A DNA stretch of 64,000 nucleotides from Labrenzia sp. VG12 (GTDB taxonomy: Bacteria; Pseudomonadota; Alphaproteobacteria; Rhizobiales; Stappiaceae), in contig NZ_CP022529.1 in the NCBI RefSeq assembly GCF_002237595.1, forward strand, positions 2,170,001 through 2,234,000. The letters run 5' to 3'. Positions 16,801-23,585 of this stretch are shown here, piece by piece (the stretch's first letter is position 1; every line of letters starts with the position of its first letter). The position numbers and the translations under genes were made by a program. The notes under the pieces were generated by a model, which saw only the letters and a program-made list of their open reading frames with translations, was not told the DNA's origin and made no database searches.

Positions 16801-19561
16801 TTCCCGCACCAAGGAAATCGCCAAGGCCTTTGTCGACGGCCAGGACGAAATGACCTCCGCCCTCGACAACCGCCTGGCGGAAGCCGGCAGTGTTCTAGGC
16901 AAGCAGAGCGAAGAGCTCACGGAATCCCTGTCCGAACGGATCGCGGAGATCAATGTCTCGCTCGGCGCCAAGGTGTTCGAGGTCGCTGAGACCCTCGACA
17001 GCCGCGCAACCCAGCTGGAAACCATCCTGAACGAGCGCCTGGAAAGCATTTCCGGCACCCTCACCGGCGAGAGCGAACGCGCCCGCGACATTCTCACGGC
17101 TGTCATCTCCGAAGCCGGAGCGACACTCTCCACCGAAAGCACCCGCCTGCGCGACGTGGTTCAGGAAGCAGTCACGGCAGCCGTCCAGACGCTGGCGGAC
17201 GAGCGCACCAAGACGGTCGAAATCGTCGATGGCGCCCTCTCCCAGGCAACCGAGAAGCTCACCGGCGAAGGCGACCGTATGCGCCAGATCGTGCTGGGCT
17301 CCGTCGGCGAAGCCCGCGGCGTCCTGGTTGGCGAAAGCCAGAAGGCAGCCGACACGGTCACAGCCGCCATGCAGCAGGCAACCGGCGCCATGTCGGGTGA
17401 AAGCGGCAAGATCCGCGATCTGGTTCTGAGCGCGGTCGGCGATGCCGCCCGTGCCATGGGCGCAGAGAGCGAAAAGGCCCGCACGCTTTACGCAGGCACC
17501 CTTGCCGAGTTCACCGGCTCCCTGACCGGCGAAAGCGAAAAGGTCCGCAACGAGCTGGCCGGCCTCATCGCCGAGATCTCCGGCAACCTGTCGGCGGAAA
17601 GCGAACAGGCCCGCATCACCCTCGCCAAGACGCTGGAAGACATTCGCGGCCAGATGTCGAGCGAAGCCGGCATGGTCCGGGCCCGGGTCAACAGCGCGGT
17701 GGCCGAGGCAGCAGACCTTCTGGTCGGTCGCGGCAATGAAGTTGCCAACGAGCTGCTTGAAAAGGCAACCAGCCTCAACGAAGCCTTCGGGGCCCGTTCC
17801 GGCGAGCTTGCCAAGATTGTCGGCACGGACGGCAACGAGCTCATCAGCGCCATCGAGATGCGTGCCAATGATCTCACCGGCCGCCTCTCCGAGGTCCACA
17901 CCGCCATCCTCGACGCCATCACCGTCAAGGGCCGCGATGTCACCGACACCTTTGCGCATACCGGCCTGGACGCGACCCGTTCGCTGGTCGAAGCCGGCGA
18001 TCGCATCGTCGCCAGCATCAATGAGCGCAGCGCACAGGCGACCAGCCTGCTCAGCGACACCAAGCAGCGCCTGGAAGCGGACGTCACGGAGATCCTCAAC
18101 AAGATCGAGACCTCCAACGCCAACCTGCAGGGCATTGTTGCCACGGCAGGCGAGAACCTCACCGAGGTCGAAGGCAACCTGGCCCGCCGGGCCGGCGAGT
18201 TCCGCTCCGCGGTCGACCGCGCCGTGACGGACACAAATGCCACCACGACGCTGATCTCCGAACAGGTCTCCAACCTGCGCGATGTCACCGACACGACCTT
18301 GGCGGATATCCAGAACCTGACCAACCGCTTTGGCGATCAGTCTGAAGAGCTGACCAAGGCCGCCCGTCACCTGGAAGACACCAACCGCTCCGTCGAGGGC
18401 CGCGTGGCTGACCGCCGCACGGCGATCGAGGAAGTTGCCGACACGCTACTGGCGAAGACCGAGGCCGTCGACACGCTCATGCGGTCCTTCACTTCCACCC
18501 TGTCGGAAACGCTGGAATCGGCCGACGACCGGGCCCGCGAGGCTGCCAACATGCTGTCGGCGGCTGCGGAAGCTGCCACCAAGCAGGTGGCCGAGCAGTT
18601 CGAATCGATGCGCCTGACCGCCGGCATGGAGGGTCAGAAGGCCCGCGAAGCCATCCGCTCGGCTCAGGACGACATCGTGTCGGAAATGTCGCGCACCGTC
18701 ACAGACGCTTCCGAACGCTTCAACGATGCGGCCACCCGCATGCGCGATGTCGCCCGCGAGGTGCACCGCGAACTGGAAGCGACCCGCAGCGAACTGAAAC
18801 AGGGTGTCCTCAACCTGCCGGACGAGGCGGAAGAATCTTCCGCGGCCCTGCGCAAGGTGGTCAACGAGCAGATCCGCGCGCTGACGGAGCTCTCCGAGAT
18901 CGTTGCCAAGCAGTCCAACACGCTGGACATCTCCCGCCCTGCCGCGCACGCAGCGGCAAGCGCGGCCCCTGCCCCGCAGCAGCCGGCTCCGCAACCTGCT
19001 CCGGCAAGCTATGCACCGGCAGCCCCGGTCGCCGCCGAGCCGCCGCGGCAGCAGCAGCCTCAGCCGGCACGGCCGGCCGAACCGCGCCGCCAGCAGCCGG
19101 CACCAGCCGCAACCGGTGGAACATCCGGTGGCAAGGGCTGGGTGGCAGATCTGCTGCGCCGCGCCTCGCGTGACGACGATGCCAGCTCGGACACCGACAT
19201 GAGCCGGACACCGCTGCAGACGGTGGAAAGCCTCAACTCGCTGTCGGTCGACATTGCCCGCGCCATCGATCACGAGACCTTCGTCGATCTGTGGAACCGC
19301 TACCGCAATGGCGAGCGTCACGTCTTCACCCGCCGTCTCTACACACTCCAGGGCCAGCAGACTTTCGACGAGATCCGTCAGAAGTATTCCCGCGACCCTG
19401 AGTTCCGCACGGCGGTGGAACGCTACGTGGCCGATTTCGAGCAGCTTCTGGCCCAGGTGTCGCGCAACGACCGCGACAACATGCTCGGCCAGACCTACCT
19501 CACCTCGGACACCGGCAAGGTCTACACCATGCTGGCCCATGCCAGCGGGCGCCTCGACTAA
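13889..19561 (+). CDS. Growth-pole-ring (GPR)-like giant coiled-coil membrane protein
   Basis: 1,890-residue protein. Domain order: a low-complexity Ala/Pro/Arg N-terminus with a basic patch (RPARRRGRGGRPP, about 61-73), two membrane helices (about 98-118 and 139-161), then some 1,500 residues of almost unbroken alpha-helical repeats of apolipoprotein type (22- and 11-residue periods), a Pro/Gln/Ala-rich linker (about 1687-1750), and a conserved-looking C-terminal domain (about 1770-1890). Thirteen consecutive 11-residue units occupy residues 724-866. Architecture and length match the Rhizobiales growth pole ring protein described in Agrobacterium, a membrane-anchored organiser of polar growth. 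Homology is inferred from architecture, not a search. The start has a GAGG site and the gene is monocistronic, ending at a strong terminator. Confidence 0.8.
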   Translation: MANPTKAKDPAEAALSAVEEALKLDFGGPETASAPATDTSAAEPAKQPQADTRDTNQREERPARRRGRGGRPPAANDDRRNIGNLIYALQRRPSSAPFWGALALSAVWAALGSSLFMSAFSDKVTSLTDPQALMSSPEMILAAVGIVVPIIFFFVMAMMIWRAQEMRIVARGMTEVALRLAEPEDMAKESILSVGQAIRREVAAMGDGIERAIARASELEVLVHNEVSSLERSYNDNELKIRALIEELVSQRESIVMNAERVRETIAGAHENFASQLSSTSGELGNNVDLATQRMIDAVNSRVEELTATVDSRIESLGATLNASGNELVDSLTVRAEDYVARLSTTGNDLVDSLAETGATMWETLTARGNDVNARFADTANTFVETLSARSTEINDTLASSSTSVINTLSEKADEFRVTLETTGTTVGDTITARGEEINANLSLTSGRLIDTITSRTEELVTTVDSRVTSLDESLAETGNRVVESISEKGQTVTDTISIRGAEIVETLSSRSTEVAEILRGTGESIVVDLSLRGGEIASKLDETAGSLTETISVRGGELAEKFDNISERIYTAISIDGAELDQRLAARSNEMATILEQQTVGFRETLESVSGSFAAGLGEQTNALTLKLAETGTQLAELIGSRGDRVAGDINQISGQIAETLEVRGQALQEGLSTRLTELETIVTDRGGQLIDAFDTKTLLLSEALDSRLGTLDSTFAARVDAMDASLGDRISAMDASLEQRHSAIDATLGERLGTIDSSLEQRFTVMDATLTDRISTMDTSLEQRLGYIDTSLADKIATMDTALEQRFTTMDASLSDKVATMDTALGERISTMDASLGSHINTLDLTLDQRTAAFEATLEARTQILSDAIENRTTGISDALEEKTRNITDVLADRSDAITLQLGQRIEAAGNTLAERAEDIGNTLSERVDGAATSMAEKAELLSASMTSGTDRIDETLDARARQISETLISRTKEIAKAFVDGQDEMTSALDNRLAEAGSVLGKQSEELTESLSERIAEINVSLGAKVFEVAETLDSRATQLETILNERLESISGTLTGESERARDILTAVISEAGATLSTESTRLRDVVQEAVTAAVQTLADERTKTVEIVDGALSQATEKLTGEGDRMRQIVLGSVGEARGVLVGESQKAADTVTAAMQQATGAMSGESGKIRDLVLSAVGDAARAMGAESEKARTLYAGTLAEFTGSLTGESEKVRNELAGLIAEISGNLSAESEQARITLAKTLEDIRGQMSSEAGMVRARVNSAVAEAADLLVGRGNEVANELLEKATSLNEAFGARSGELAKIVGTDGNELISAIEMRANDLTGRLSEVHTAILDAITVKGRDVTDTFAHTGLDATRSLVEAGDRIVASINERSAQATSLLSDTKQRLEADVTEILNKIETSNANLQGIVATAGENLTEVEGNLARRAGEFRSAVDRAVTDTNATTTLISEQVSNLRDVTDTTLADIQNLTNRFGDQSEELTKAARHLEDTNRSVEGRVADRRTAIEEVADTLLAKTEAVDTLMRSFTSTLSETLESADDRAREAANMLSAAAEAATKQVAEQFESMRLTAGMEGQKAREAIRSAQDDIVSEMSRTVTDASERFNDAATRMRDVAREVHRELEATRSELKQGVLNLPDEAEESSAALRKVVNEQIRALTELSEIVAKQSNTLDISRPAAHAAASAAPAPQQPAPQPAPASYAPAAPVAAEPPRQQQPQPARPAEPRRQQPAPAATGGTSGGKGWVADLLRRASRDDDASSDTDMSRTPLQTVESLNSLSVDIARAIDHETFVDLWNRYRNGERHVFTRRLYTLQGQQTFDEIRQKYSRDPEFRTAVERYVADFEQLLAQVSRNDRDNMLGQTYLTSDTGKVYTMLAHASGRLD
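16058..16486 (+). repeat. Thirteen tandem 33-bp (11-residue) coding repeats
   Basis: Inside the growth-pole-ring-like gene the protein has 13 back-to-back hendecads of the form (M/I)D(A/T)(S/T)L-x-(D/E/Q)(R/K)-x-x-x, from MDASLGDRISA at residue 724 to FEATLEARTQI ending at 866, without any insertion. Two more similar units directly precede them (LSEALDSRLGT, LDSTFAARVDA). An 11-residue period gives a nearly straight, slightly right-handed coiled coil or amphipathic helix. Confidence 0.85.
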
Positions 19562-19582
19562 GAGAACCGGTCACAAGACACG

Positions 19583-19609
19583 AAAAGGCGGCCAATGGCC
19601 GCCTTTTTT
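19583..19609 (+). terminator. Rho-independent terminator of the GPR-like gene
   Basis: GGCGGCC-AAT-GGCCGCC stem followed by six T residues, 22 bp after the stop codon. An A-run precedes the stem and pairs with the T-run. Confidence 0.9.
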
Positions 19610-19666
19610 GATTGCGCGACCAACAACGCAACATTCAACCCAGATCCAATCCCTCGCCCCCTCCCG

Positions 19667-19825
19667 TGTCACCCGGGGCGAGCTTCGCGAGACCCGGGGC
19701 CTACTCGTTGCCAGAGAGCCTGGTCACTTCGCACAGCGGATCCGCAGAAATTTGAATGCCTGCGTTTCAGCAAGCGGGTCTGCGAGTAGGCCCCGGCTCT
19801 CCGCTGCGCTGCGGTCGGGGTGACA
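19667..19825. repeat. 159-bp palindromic element, copy A
   Basis: First of three copies. Ends are inverted: TGTCACCC... at the left and ...GGGGTGACA at the right. A second nested inverted repeat (GGGGCCTACTCG / CGAGTAGGCCCC) lies inside. The centre contains the palindrome GCGGATCCGC and a short AAATTTGAATGCC stretch shared by all copies. No coding potential. It resembles REP/MITE-like palindromes common in alphaproteobacteria. Confidence 0.82.
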
Positions 19826-19910
19826 CAGGTGCGAAGGCCGCACCACGTAAATCAGAGCGGAAAAGCGGCCTGATTTTGCCGGTCCCACTTCGCCACGCCG
19901 TCTCCTCCAG

Positions 19911-20069
19911 TGTCACCCCGGGCGAGCTGCGCGAGACCCGGGGCCTACTCGTTTGCAGAGAGCCTGATCCTCTCGCAGAGCGGATCCGCAAAATTTGAAT
20001 GCCTTGCGCTTCAGCAAGGGGCCTTGCGAGTAGGCCCCGGCTCTCCGCTACGCTGCGGCCGGGGTGACA
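19911..20069. repeat. 159-bp palindromic element, copy B
   Basis: Same length and structure as copy A, differing by scattered substitutions. It lies 7 bp from the 3' end of the GIY-YIG gene and is separated from copy A by an 85-bp spacer. That spacer carries a small imperfect hairpin (AAATCAG...CTGATTT). Confidence 0.82.
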
Positions 20070-20076
20070 CCGATGG

Positions 20077-20355
20077 TTAAGGGGGCAACAGATCTTGCCA
20101 ACAGGGATTCGATCTCTCGATCAACTGGACCTTCCAAGACCTGCGCCATTTCTTCAGGCGCTTTTCCATCGCGATGGCTTCATTGATATCTTCGAATCCT
20201 TCTGCGTAAACGAGCCGCCCGACACCGTGTTTTCTCGTGAAGCTTCCCGCCTCGCCGCTACGATGTTGTTCGACACGTCTTTCTAGGTCATTGGTGACGC
20301 CAACATAGAGTGTGCTGTTCAACCGGCTTGCGAGAATGTAAATGTAGTAGGTCAA
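20077..20355 (-). CDS. GIY-YIG nuclease family protein
   Basis: 92-residue single-domain GIY-YIG protein of the YhbQ/UPF0213-like type. The GIY half reads YYIYILAS and the YIG half reads LYVGVTNDLERRVEQHRSGEAGSFTRKHG, with the conserved Arg (NDLERR) and His. A Glu in the EKRLKKWRRSWK region is the expected metal ligand. Such proteins are predicted DNA endonucleases of uncertain substrate. The gene sits between palindromic element copies B (7 bp from its stop) and C (46 bp from its start), with no other gene between them, which suggests a functional or mobility link. Confidence 0.9.
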   Translation of the reverse strand: MTYYIYILASRLNSTLYVGVTNDLERRVEQHRSGEAGSFTRKHGVGRLVYAEGFEDINEAIAMEKRLKKWRRSWKVQLIERSNPCWQDLLPP

Positions 20356-20401
20356 GACACACCCATTGAGTGTATCGCAGCCTACTGGCCCGCCCCTTCA
20401 G

Positions 20402-20560
20402 TGTCACCCCGGGCGAGCTATGCGAGACCCGGGGCCTACTCATTGCCAGAGAGCCTGATCCTCTCGCAGAGCGGATCCGCGGAAATTTGAATGCCTGCGC
20501 TTCAGCAAGCAGAGCAGCGAGTGGGCCCCGGCTCTTCGCTGCGCTGCGGCCGGGGTGACA
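20402..20560. repeat. 159-bp palindromic element, copy C
   Basis: Third copy, upstream of the GIY-YIG gene. Ends TGTCACCCCGGGC / GCCGGGGTGACA. The right-hand inner arm shows substitutions (GAGTGGGCCCC instead of GAGTAGGCCCC). All three copies have identical length. Confidence 0.82.
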
Positions 20561-20727
20561 CCAGTGGTTAAGTCTGAACCTTTACGAAGGCAGCTTTTGA
20601 GGCGGTCTAGTGGGAGCAAGCCTGCACACCCGACCACAATGCAAGGGCTGTGGATCGTCAATACGACCTCTCGATCCTGCAAAAACTCCGCCGCCATCCC
20701 CTCACTTGCCCCTCCGAAAACCCGTTT

Positions 20728-20743
20728 TGTGATGTTCGTCACA
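20728..20743. promoter_or_regulatory. CRP/FNR-family-like palindrome
   Basis: TGTGATGTTCGTCACA fits the CRP consensus TGTGA-N6-TCACA exactly. It is centred about 140 bp upstream of the sigma-54 -24 element. Alphaproteobacterial CRP-like proteins often recognise related sites, but which protein would bind here is unknown. Confidence 0.5.
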
Positions 20744-20781
20744 CTTTGCCTGCGCGTGTTTCTTCGCAGTCCGGAGGTGAC

Positions 20782-20803
20782 TGTGCAGAAAACTGCACAG
20801 TTC
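20782..20803. promoter_or_regulatory. Candidate enhancer (UAS) for a sigma-54 activator
   Basis: Perfect inverted repeat ACTGTGCAG-AAAA-CTGCACAGT, 9-bp arms, centred about 84 bp upstream of the -24 box. Bacterial enhancer-binding proteins typically bind such palindromes 80-150 bp upstream of sigma-54 promoters. Confidence 0.6.
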
Positions 20804-20875
20804 CATATTTTAACACTTTCGCTGGTGAGAGAATTTCCGGCGCGAAAACAATGACATAACGAAAACTCCGCAAGT

Positions 20876-20891
20876 TGGCACACCCGTTGCA
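20876..20891 (+). promoter_or_regulatory. Sigma-54 (-24/-12) promoter of hcp
   Basis: TGGCACACCCGTTGCA matches the RpoN consensus TGGCACR-N4-TTGCW at every defined base with correct spacing. It lies 93 bp upstream of the hcp start codon, so a leader of about 80 nt is predicted. Confidence 0.85.
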
Positions 20892-20984
20892 ATTCTCTCC
20901 CCATCGGCTCCAGACAACGAGCCCCGGAAGTCAACAACAAGAACAGACACGCACTGAACGCACAGCCAGCCAGGAGATTTCAAA

Positions 20985-21497
20985 ATGTCCAACATCGCTT
21001 ACATCACCATCAAGGGCGCAACCCAGGGCGACATGACGTCCGACGCAACCACCGCCGACAGCATCGGCAACCTGTGGCAGGAAGGCCATGAAGGCGAATC
21101 TCTCGTCTATGCCTTCGAACAGAACGCCATCGTGCCCCGTGACCCGCAGTCCGGTTCCATCATCGCCACCCGCCGCCACATGCCGACCACCTTCATGAAG
21201 CCGGTCGACAAGGCCACGCCGTTGCTGTGGCAGGCCCTGGCCACCGGCGAGAGCCTGGAAATCGAAGTCCAGTTCTGGCGCACCTCGACCTCAGGTGTTC
21301 AGGAACACTACTACACGATCAAGTTTGAAGACGCGGTTCTGGTGGAAGGCAAGACGATCCTGCCGGACGTCAATGACGAAGCCAACGCGTCCCGCGGCGA
21401 CACCGACAAGTGGTCCTTCACCTACCGCAAGTGCGACTGGACCCACGAAAAGGCCGGCACCAGCGCCTCCGACGACTACCGCGCCCCAGTCACCTAA
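20985..21497 (+). CDS. hcp: Hcp-family type VI secretion tube protein (orphan)
   Basis: 170-residue Hcp1-family protein. It begins MSNIAYITIKGATQGD, the usual first strand, and contains IIATRRHMPTTFMKPVDKATPLLWQAL, the conserved Hcp helix region, then HYYTIKFEDAVLVEG and WSFTYRKCDWTHE near the C-terminus. Hcp forms hexameric rings stacked as the T6SS inner tube and is itself secreted. An AGGAG site precedes the ATG. No other T6SS gene is in this window, so this is an orphan copy served by a system elsewhere, or a secreted effector/chaperone. The sigma-54 promoter upstream and strong terminator downstream make it a self-contained, inducible unit. Confidence 0.92.
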   Translation: MSNIAYITIKGATQGDMTSDATTADSIGNLWQEGHEGESLVYAFEQNAIVPRDPQSGSIIATRRHMPTTFMKPVDKATPLLWQALATGESLEIEVQFWRTSTSGVQEHYYTIKFEDAVLVEGKTILPDVNDEANASRGDTDKWSFTYRKCDWTHEKAGTSASDDYRAPVT

Positions 21498-21582
21498 GCC
21501 CGGTCACCTAAGACAAAACGCCTCCGGGCTGCGACCTGCAACGCAGCCCACCTGTCGGACAGGGTGCCCCTCCTGCCGGCTC

Positions 21583-21616
21583 AAACCGCCCGGTTCTGCG
21601 ACCGGGCGGTTTTTTT
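21583..21616 (+). terminator. Rho-independent terminator of hcp
   Basis: AAACCGCCCGGT-TCTGCG-ACCGGGCGGTTT stem-loop followed by a run of T residues (21610-21616), 86 bp downstream of the stop codon. Confidence 0.93.
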
Positions 21617-21739
21617 CGCGCGCACAGTCGGCACATCGCCAACTCCAGATCCGAAAACGCTAGACCGTGACCTCAAAAACGCGCAGCCACGGCCGGACAG
21701 CCGCGAGAGTTAAAGCCTGTTTCCCTGCCACAGCACAGA

Positions 21740-22096
21740 TCAGATTCGGGGCTTGGGAGCCGGTTCCCTGTCGGCATCGCCAGAGTTTGGTTCCCCCTTC
21801 GGTTCGATCAGCAGCACCTTGACCTCCTTGTCTGCTCTCGGCCGATGGACAACACCCTTGGGCACGATGAAGAGTTCGCCGGCCTTAACTGTGCGCGAGG
21901 GCTCTCCCTCGATATCCATCTCCATTTCACCTTCCAGCACATAAAAGAAGTCATCCGTCGTATCGTGCTTGTGAAATGCATATTCGCCAATGAATTTCAC
22001 GACCATGACGTCATTGTCGTTGTAATCGGCGACTACATGAGGATCCCAATGGCTTGAGAAGCGGTTCAGTTTTTCTGAGAGGTTGACTGTTTTCAT
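21740..22096 (-). CDS. Small cupin-domain protein
   Basis: 118-residue single cupin. The metal-site motif reads FHKHDTTDDFFYVLEGEMEM (His, His, Glu), and the second cupin motif is PKGVVHRP. The ATG at 22096 has an AAGGA site; the longer frame upstream runs into the divergent AraC gene and is discounted. Role unknown: cupins of this size act as small isomerases, dioxygenases or sensors. It is divergent from an AraC-type gene, which probably controls it. Confidence 0.88.
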   Translation of the reverse strand: MKTVNLSEKLNRFSSHWDPHVVADYNDNDVMVVKFIGEYAFHKHDTTDDFFYVLEGEMEMDIEGEPSRTVKAGELFIVPKGVVHRPRADKEVKVLLIEPKGEPNSGDADREPAPKPRI

Positions 22097-22101
22097 CTGC
22101 G

Positions 22102-23073
22102 GTGTCCTTTTCTTGTGAAAACCAGCATTTGACCTGGTTCGATTGGTGCAAAGCGTCCGCGCGGCTGCAAAGGAGAAATCCGATTTCAACGACGCCAATA
22201 CCTGGAGATGTTGAAGCACGAGATCCGACACCGGGTCTTGAACGATCGTGCGCATTGGACTGGGTTCGCGTTGCACCTTGGCAATACGGCATTCAGCGAA
22301 TTGAAGCCTTCTTCTCTGGCGAGGCCTACGCCCCACATCGGCACGACACGTATTCCATCGGCTACACGATAAGAGGCGTGCAAAGCTTCGACTACCGCGG
22401 AGCTCGCGCGGATAGCACCCCAGGGCAGGTCATGGTTCTGCACCCTGATGAGATCCACAACGGGGAGGCTGGAACCGAAGACGGCTTTCATTATCGGATG
22501 CTCTACATCGAGCCCTCTCTGGTGCGCGAGGCCCTCGGCCCTTCCGCCGGCGCGCTCCCCTTTGTGAAGGATGCCGTCTTCGGCGACCCAAGGTTATTGA
22601 GAGCCATTCATGCAGCCTTCGGTGATCTGGACTCTGTCTTGGAGCCTATTGCGCTTGATGAAATCACCATGGCTCTGGCGGACGGTCTGCTGGCAAATGA
22701 CCCTTCGGCACATCGGTCTGCCCATTCGTTGATCGACTTCAGCGCGACCCATCGGGCACGCAGGTTTCTCGAGGCCAATCTCGACCGGACCGTTACCTCG
22801 GACGAACTTGAAGCCGTGACCGGGCAGGATCGCTATTCACTGGCCCGCCAGTTCCGCAAGGCCTATGGAACAAGCCCGTACAGGTTTTTGATGATGCGCC
22901 GACTTGATCGGGCTCGCGCCGGTATTGCAAGTGGGTGCAGTTTGTCAGAGGCCGCGCTTGCGGCCGGCTTCAGCGACCAGTCGCACATGACCCGGCGTTT
23001 CAAAGCAAACTACGGCATTTCTCCTGGAAATTGGCAGCGCCTCGTCGCCAAAGCCGATCGGGTCGGCCCATAA
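22102..23073 (+). CDS. AraC-family transcriptional regulator
   Basis: Up to 323 residues. An N-terminal AraC-type cupin (APHRHDTYSIGYTIRGVQSF and HPDEIHNGEAG) is followed by a C-terminal double helix-turn-helix (VTSDELEAVTGQDRYSLARQFRKAYGTSP and SLSEAALAAGFSDQSHMTRRFKANYGISPGNW). The first ATG, at 22102, lies only 5 bp from the divergent cupin start, leaving no room for promoters. The true start is therefore probably further in, perhaps TTG or GTG shortly before the LDWVRVAPWQYG segment. The identity is secure; the start is not. Confidence 0.85.
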   Translation: MSFSCENQHLTWFDWCKASARLQRRNPISTTPIPGDVEARDPTPGLERSCALDWVRVAPWQYGIQRIEAFFSGEAYAPHRHDTYSIGYTIRGVQSFDYRGARADSTPGQVMVLHPDEIHNGEAGTEDGFHYRMLYIEPSLVREALGPSAGALPFVKDAVFGDPRLLRAIHAAFGDLDSVLEPIALDEITMALADGLLANDPSAHRSAHSLIDFSATHRARRFLEANLDRTVTSDELEAVTGQDRYSLARQFRKAYGTSPYRFLMMRRLDRARAGIASGCSLSEAALAAGFSDQSHMTRRFKANYGISPGNWQRLVAKADRVGP

Positions 23074-23585
23074 AGCGAAGTTCGATACTTCTTCCAAAAA
23101 CCGACATTGGCGCGAAGGCGAAGAATGTGCACCTGGTTTGCATCGCCAACCTGCGTGGTCGATTGTCCGGATTCCAAGGGTTCCGCCGAAGACGTTGGAC
23201 AGCGTCCTTCTGTTTATGGATACATGCCCTGGCAAAAACTTGCTCGCCGCCCCCCTGAAACAGCGCCACGGATAACAAATAGTAATACTGAGTATTATTG
23301 ACATTTTTTTCAATTTTACTGACTAATACATACATAGATGTAGTATATATATTCTTTTATACTTTATCTTAACATTTTCACGTGATACTGTTCCCCGATC
23401 CTGCAGAGAAGCTATTCAAAACAGTTGTCGTTCCATGACGCTTTTACTTAAGCCTCGTGGAATGCAGGATCACTCTGCCCTTTGAATGCTCTGCCTGCAG
23501 AAGATCAGCCAAGTCAAACCACAGTCGGCCCGAGAGGGGCGCTGGTCCAATGGGCTTATGACAGCCCCTGTCTGGAGGAGAGCAA
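23074..23585 (+). other. Intergenic region with AT-rich promoter island
   Basis: 512 bp without a credible gene. The part at about 23270-23400 is strikingly AT-rich against the GC-rich surroundings. It contains the palindrome TAATAC-TGA-GTATTA at 23283-23297 and a -35-like TTGACA at 23298-23303, with weak -10 candidates around 23320. Close to the next gene, an imperfect hairpin (AGGGG...CCCCT, 23535-23569) lies directly before the ribosome binding site. Confidence 0.5.
23283..23297. promoter_or_regulatory. Palindrome abutting a TTGACA -35 element
   Basis: TAATAC-TGA-GTATTA, a perfect 6-bp inverted repeat, ends directly before TTGACA. A protein bound here would touch RNA polymerase at this promoter. 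The neighbouring AraC regulator, or one elsewhere, could be the binder; the sequence does not say. Confidence 0.4.

Larger units (their letters stand above)
20561..20984 (+). other. Regulatory region of the orphan hcp gene
   Basis: 424 bp without a credible gene. From left to right it holds a CRP-like palindrome (20728-20743), a strong 9-bp inverted repeat (20782-20803), a sigma-54 promoter (20876-20891) and a long untranslated leader of about 85 bp. The rest shows nothing I can identify. Confidence 0.7.

Noticed and set aside
14711..18370. Two minus-strand frames of 566 and 491 residues opposite the GPR-like gene
   Set aside because: They are antisense products of its repetitive coding sequence, made of monotonous Gly/Arg/Asp/Val repeats, and lack any recognisable fold.
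19610..20600. CRISPR array or tandem repeat locus
   Set aside because: The three repeats are 159 bp, palindromic and unevenly spaced, unlike CRISPR direct repeats, and no cas gene is present.
20985..21497. Complete type VI secretion cluster around hcp
   Set aside because: None of the neighbours (cupin, AraC, GIY-YIG) is a T6SS component, so hcp is an orphan in this window.
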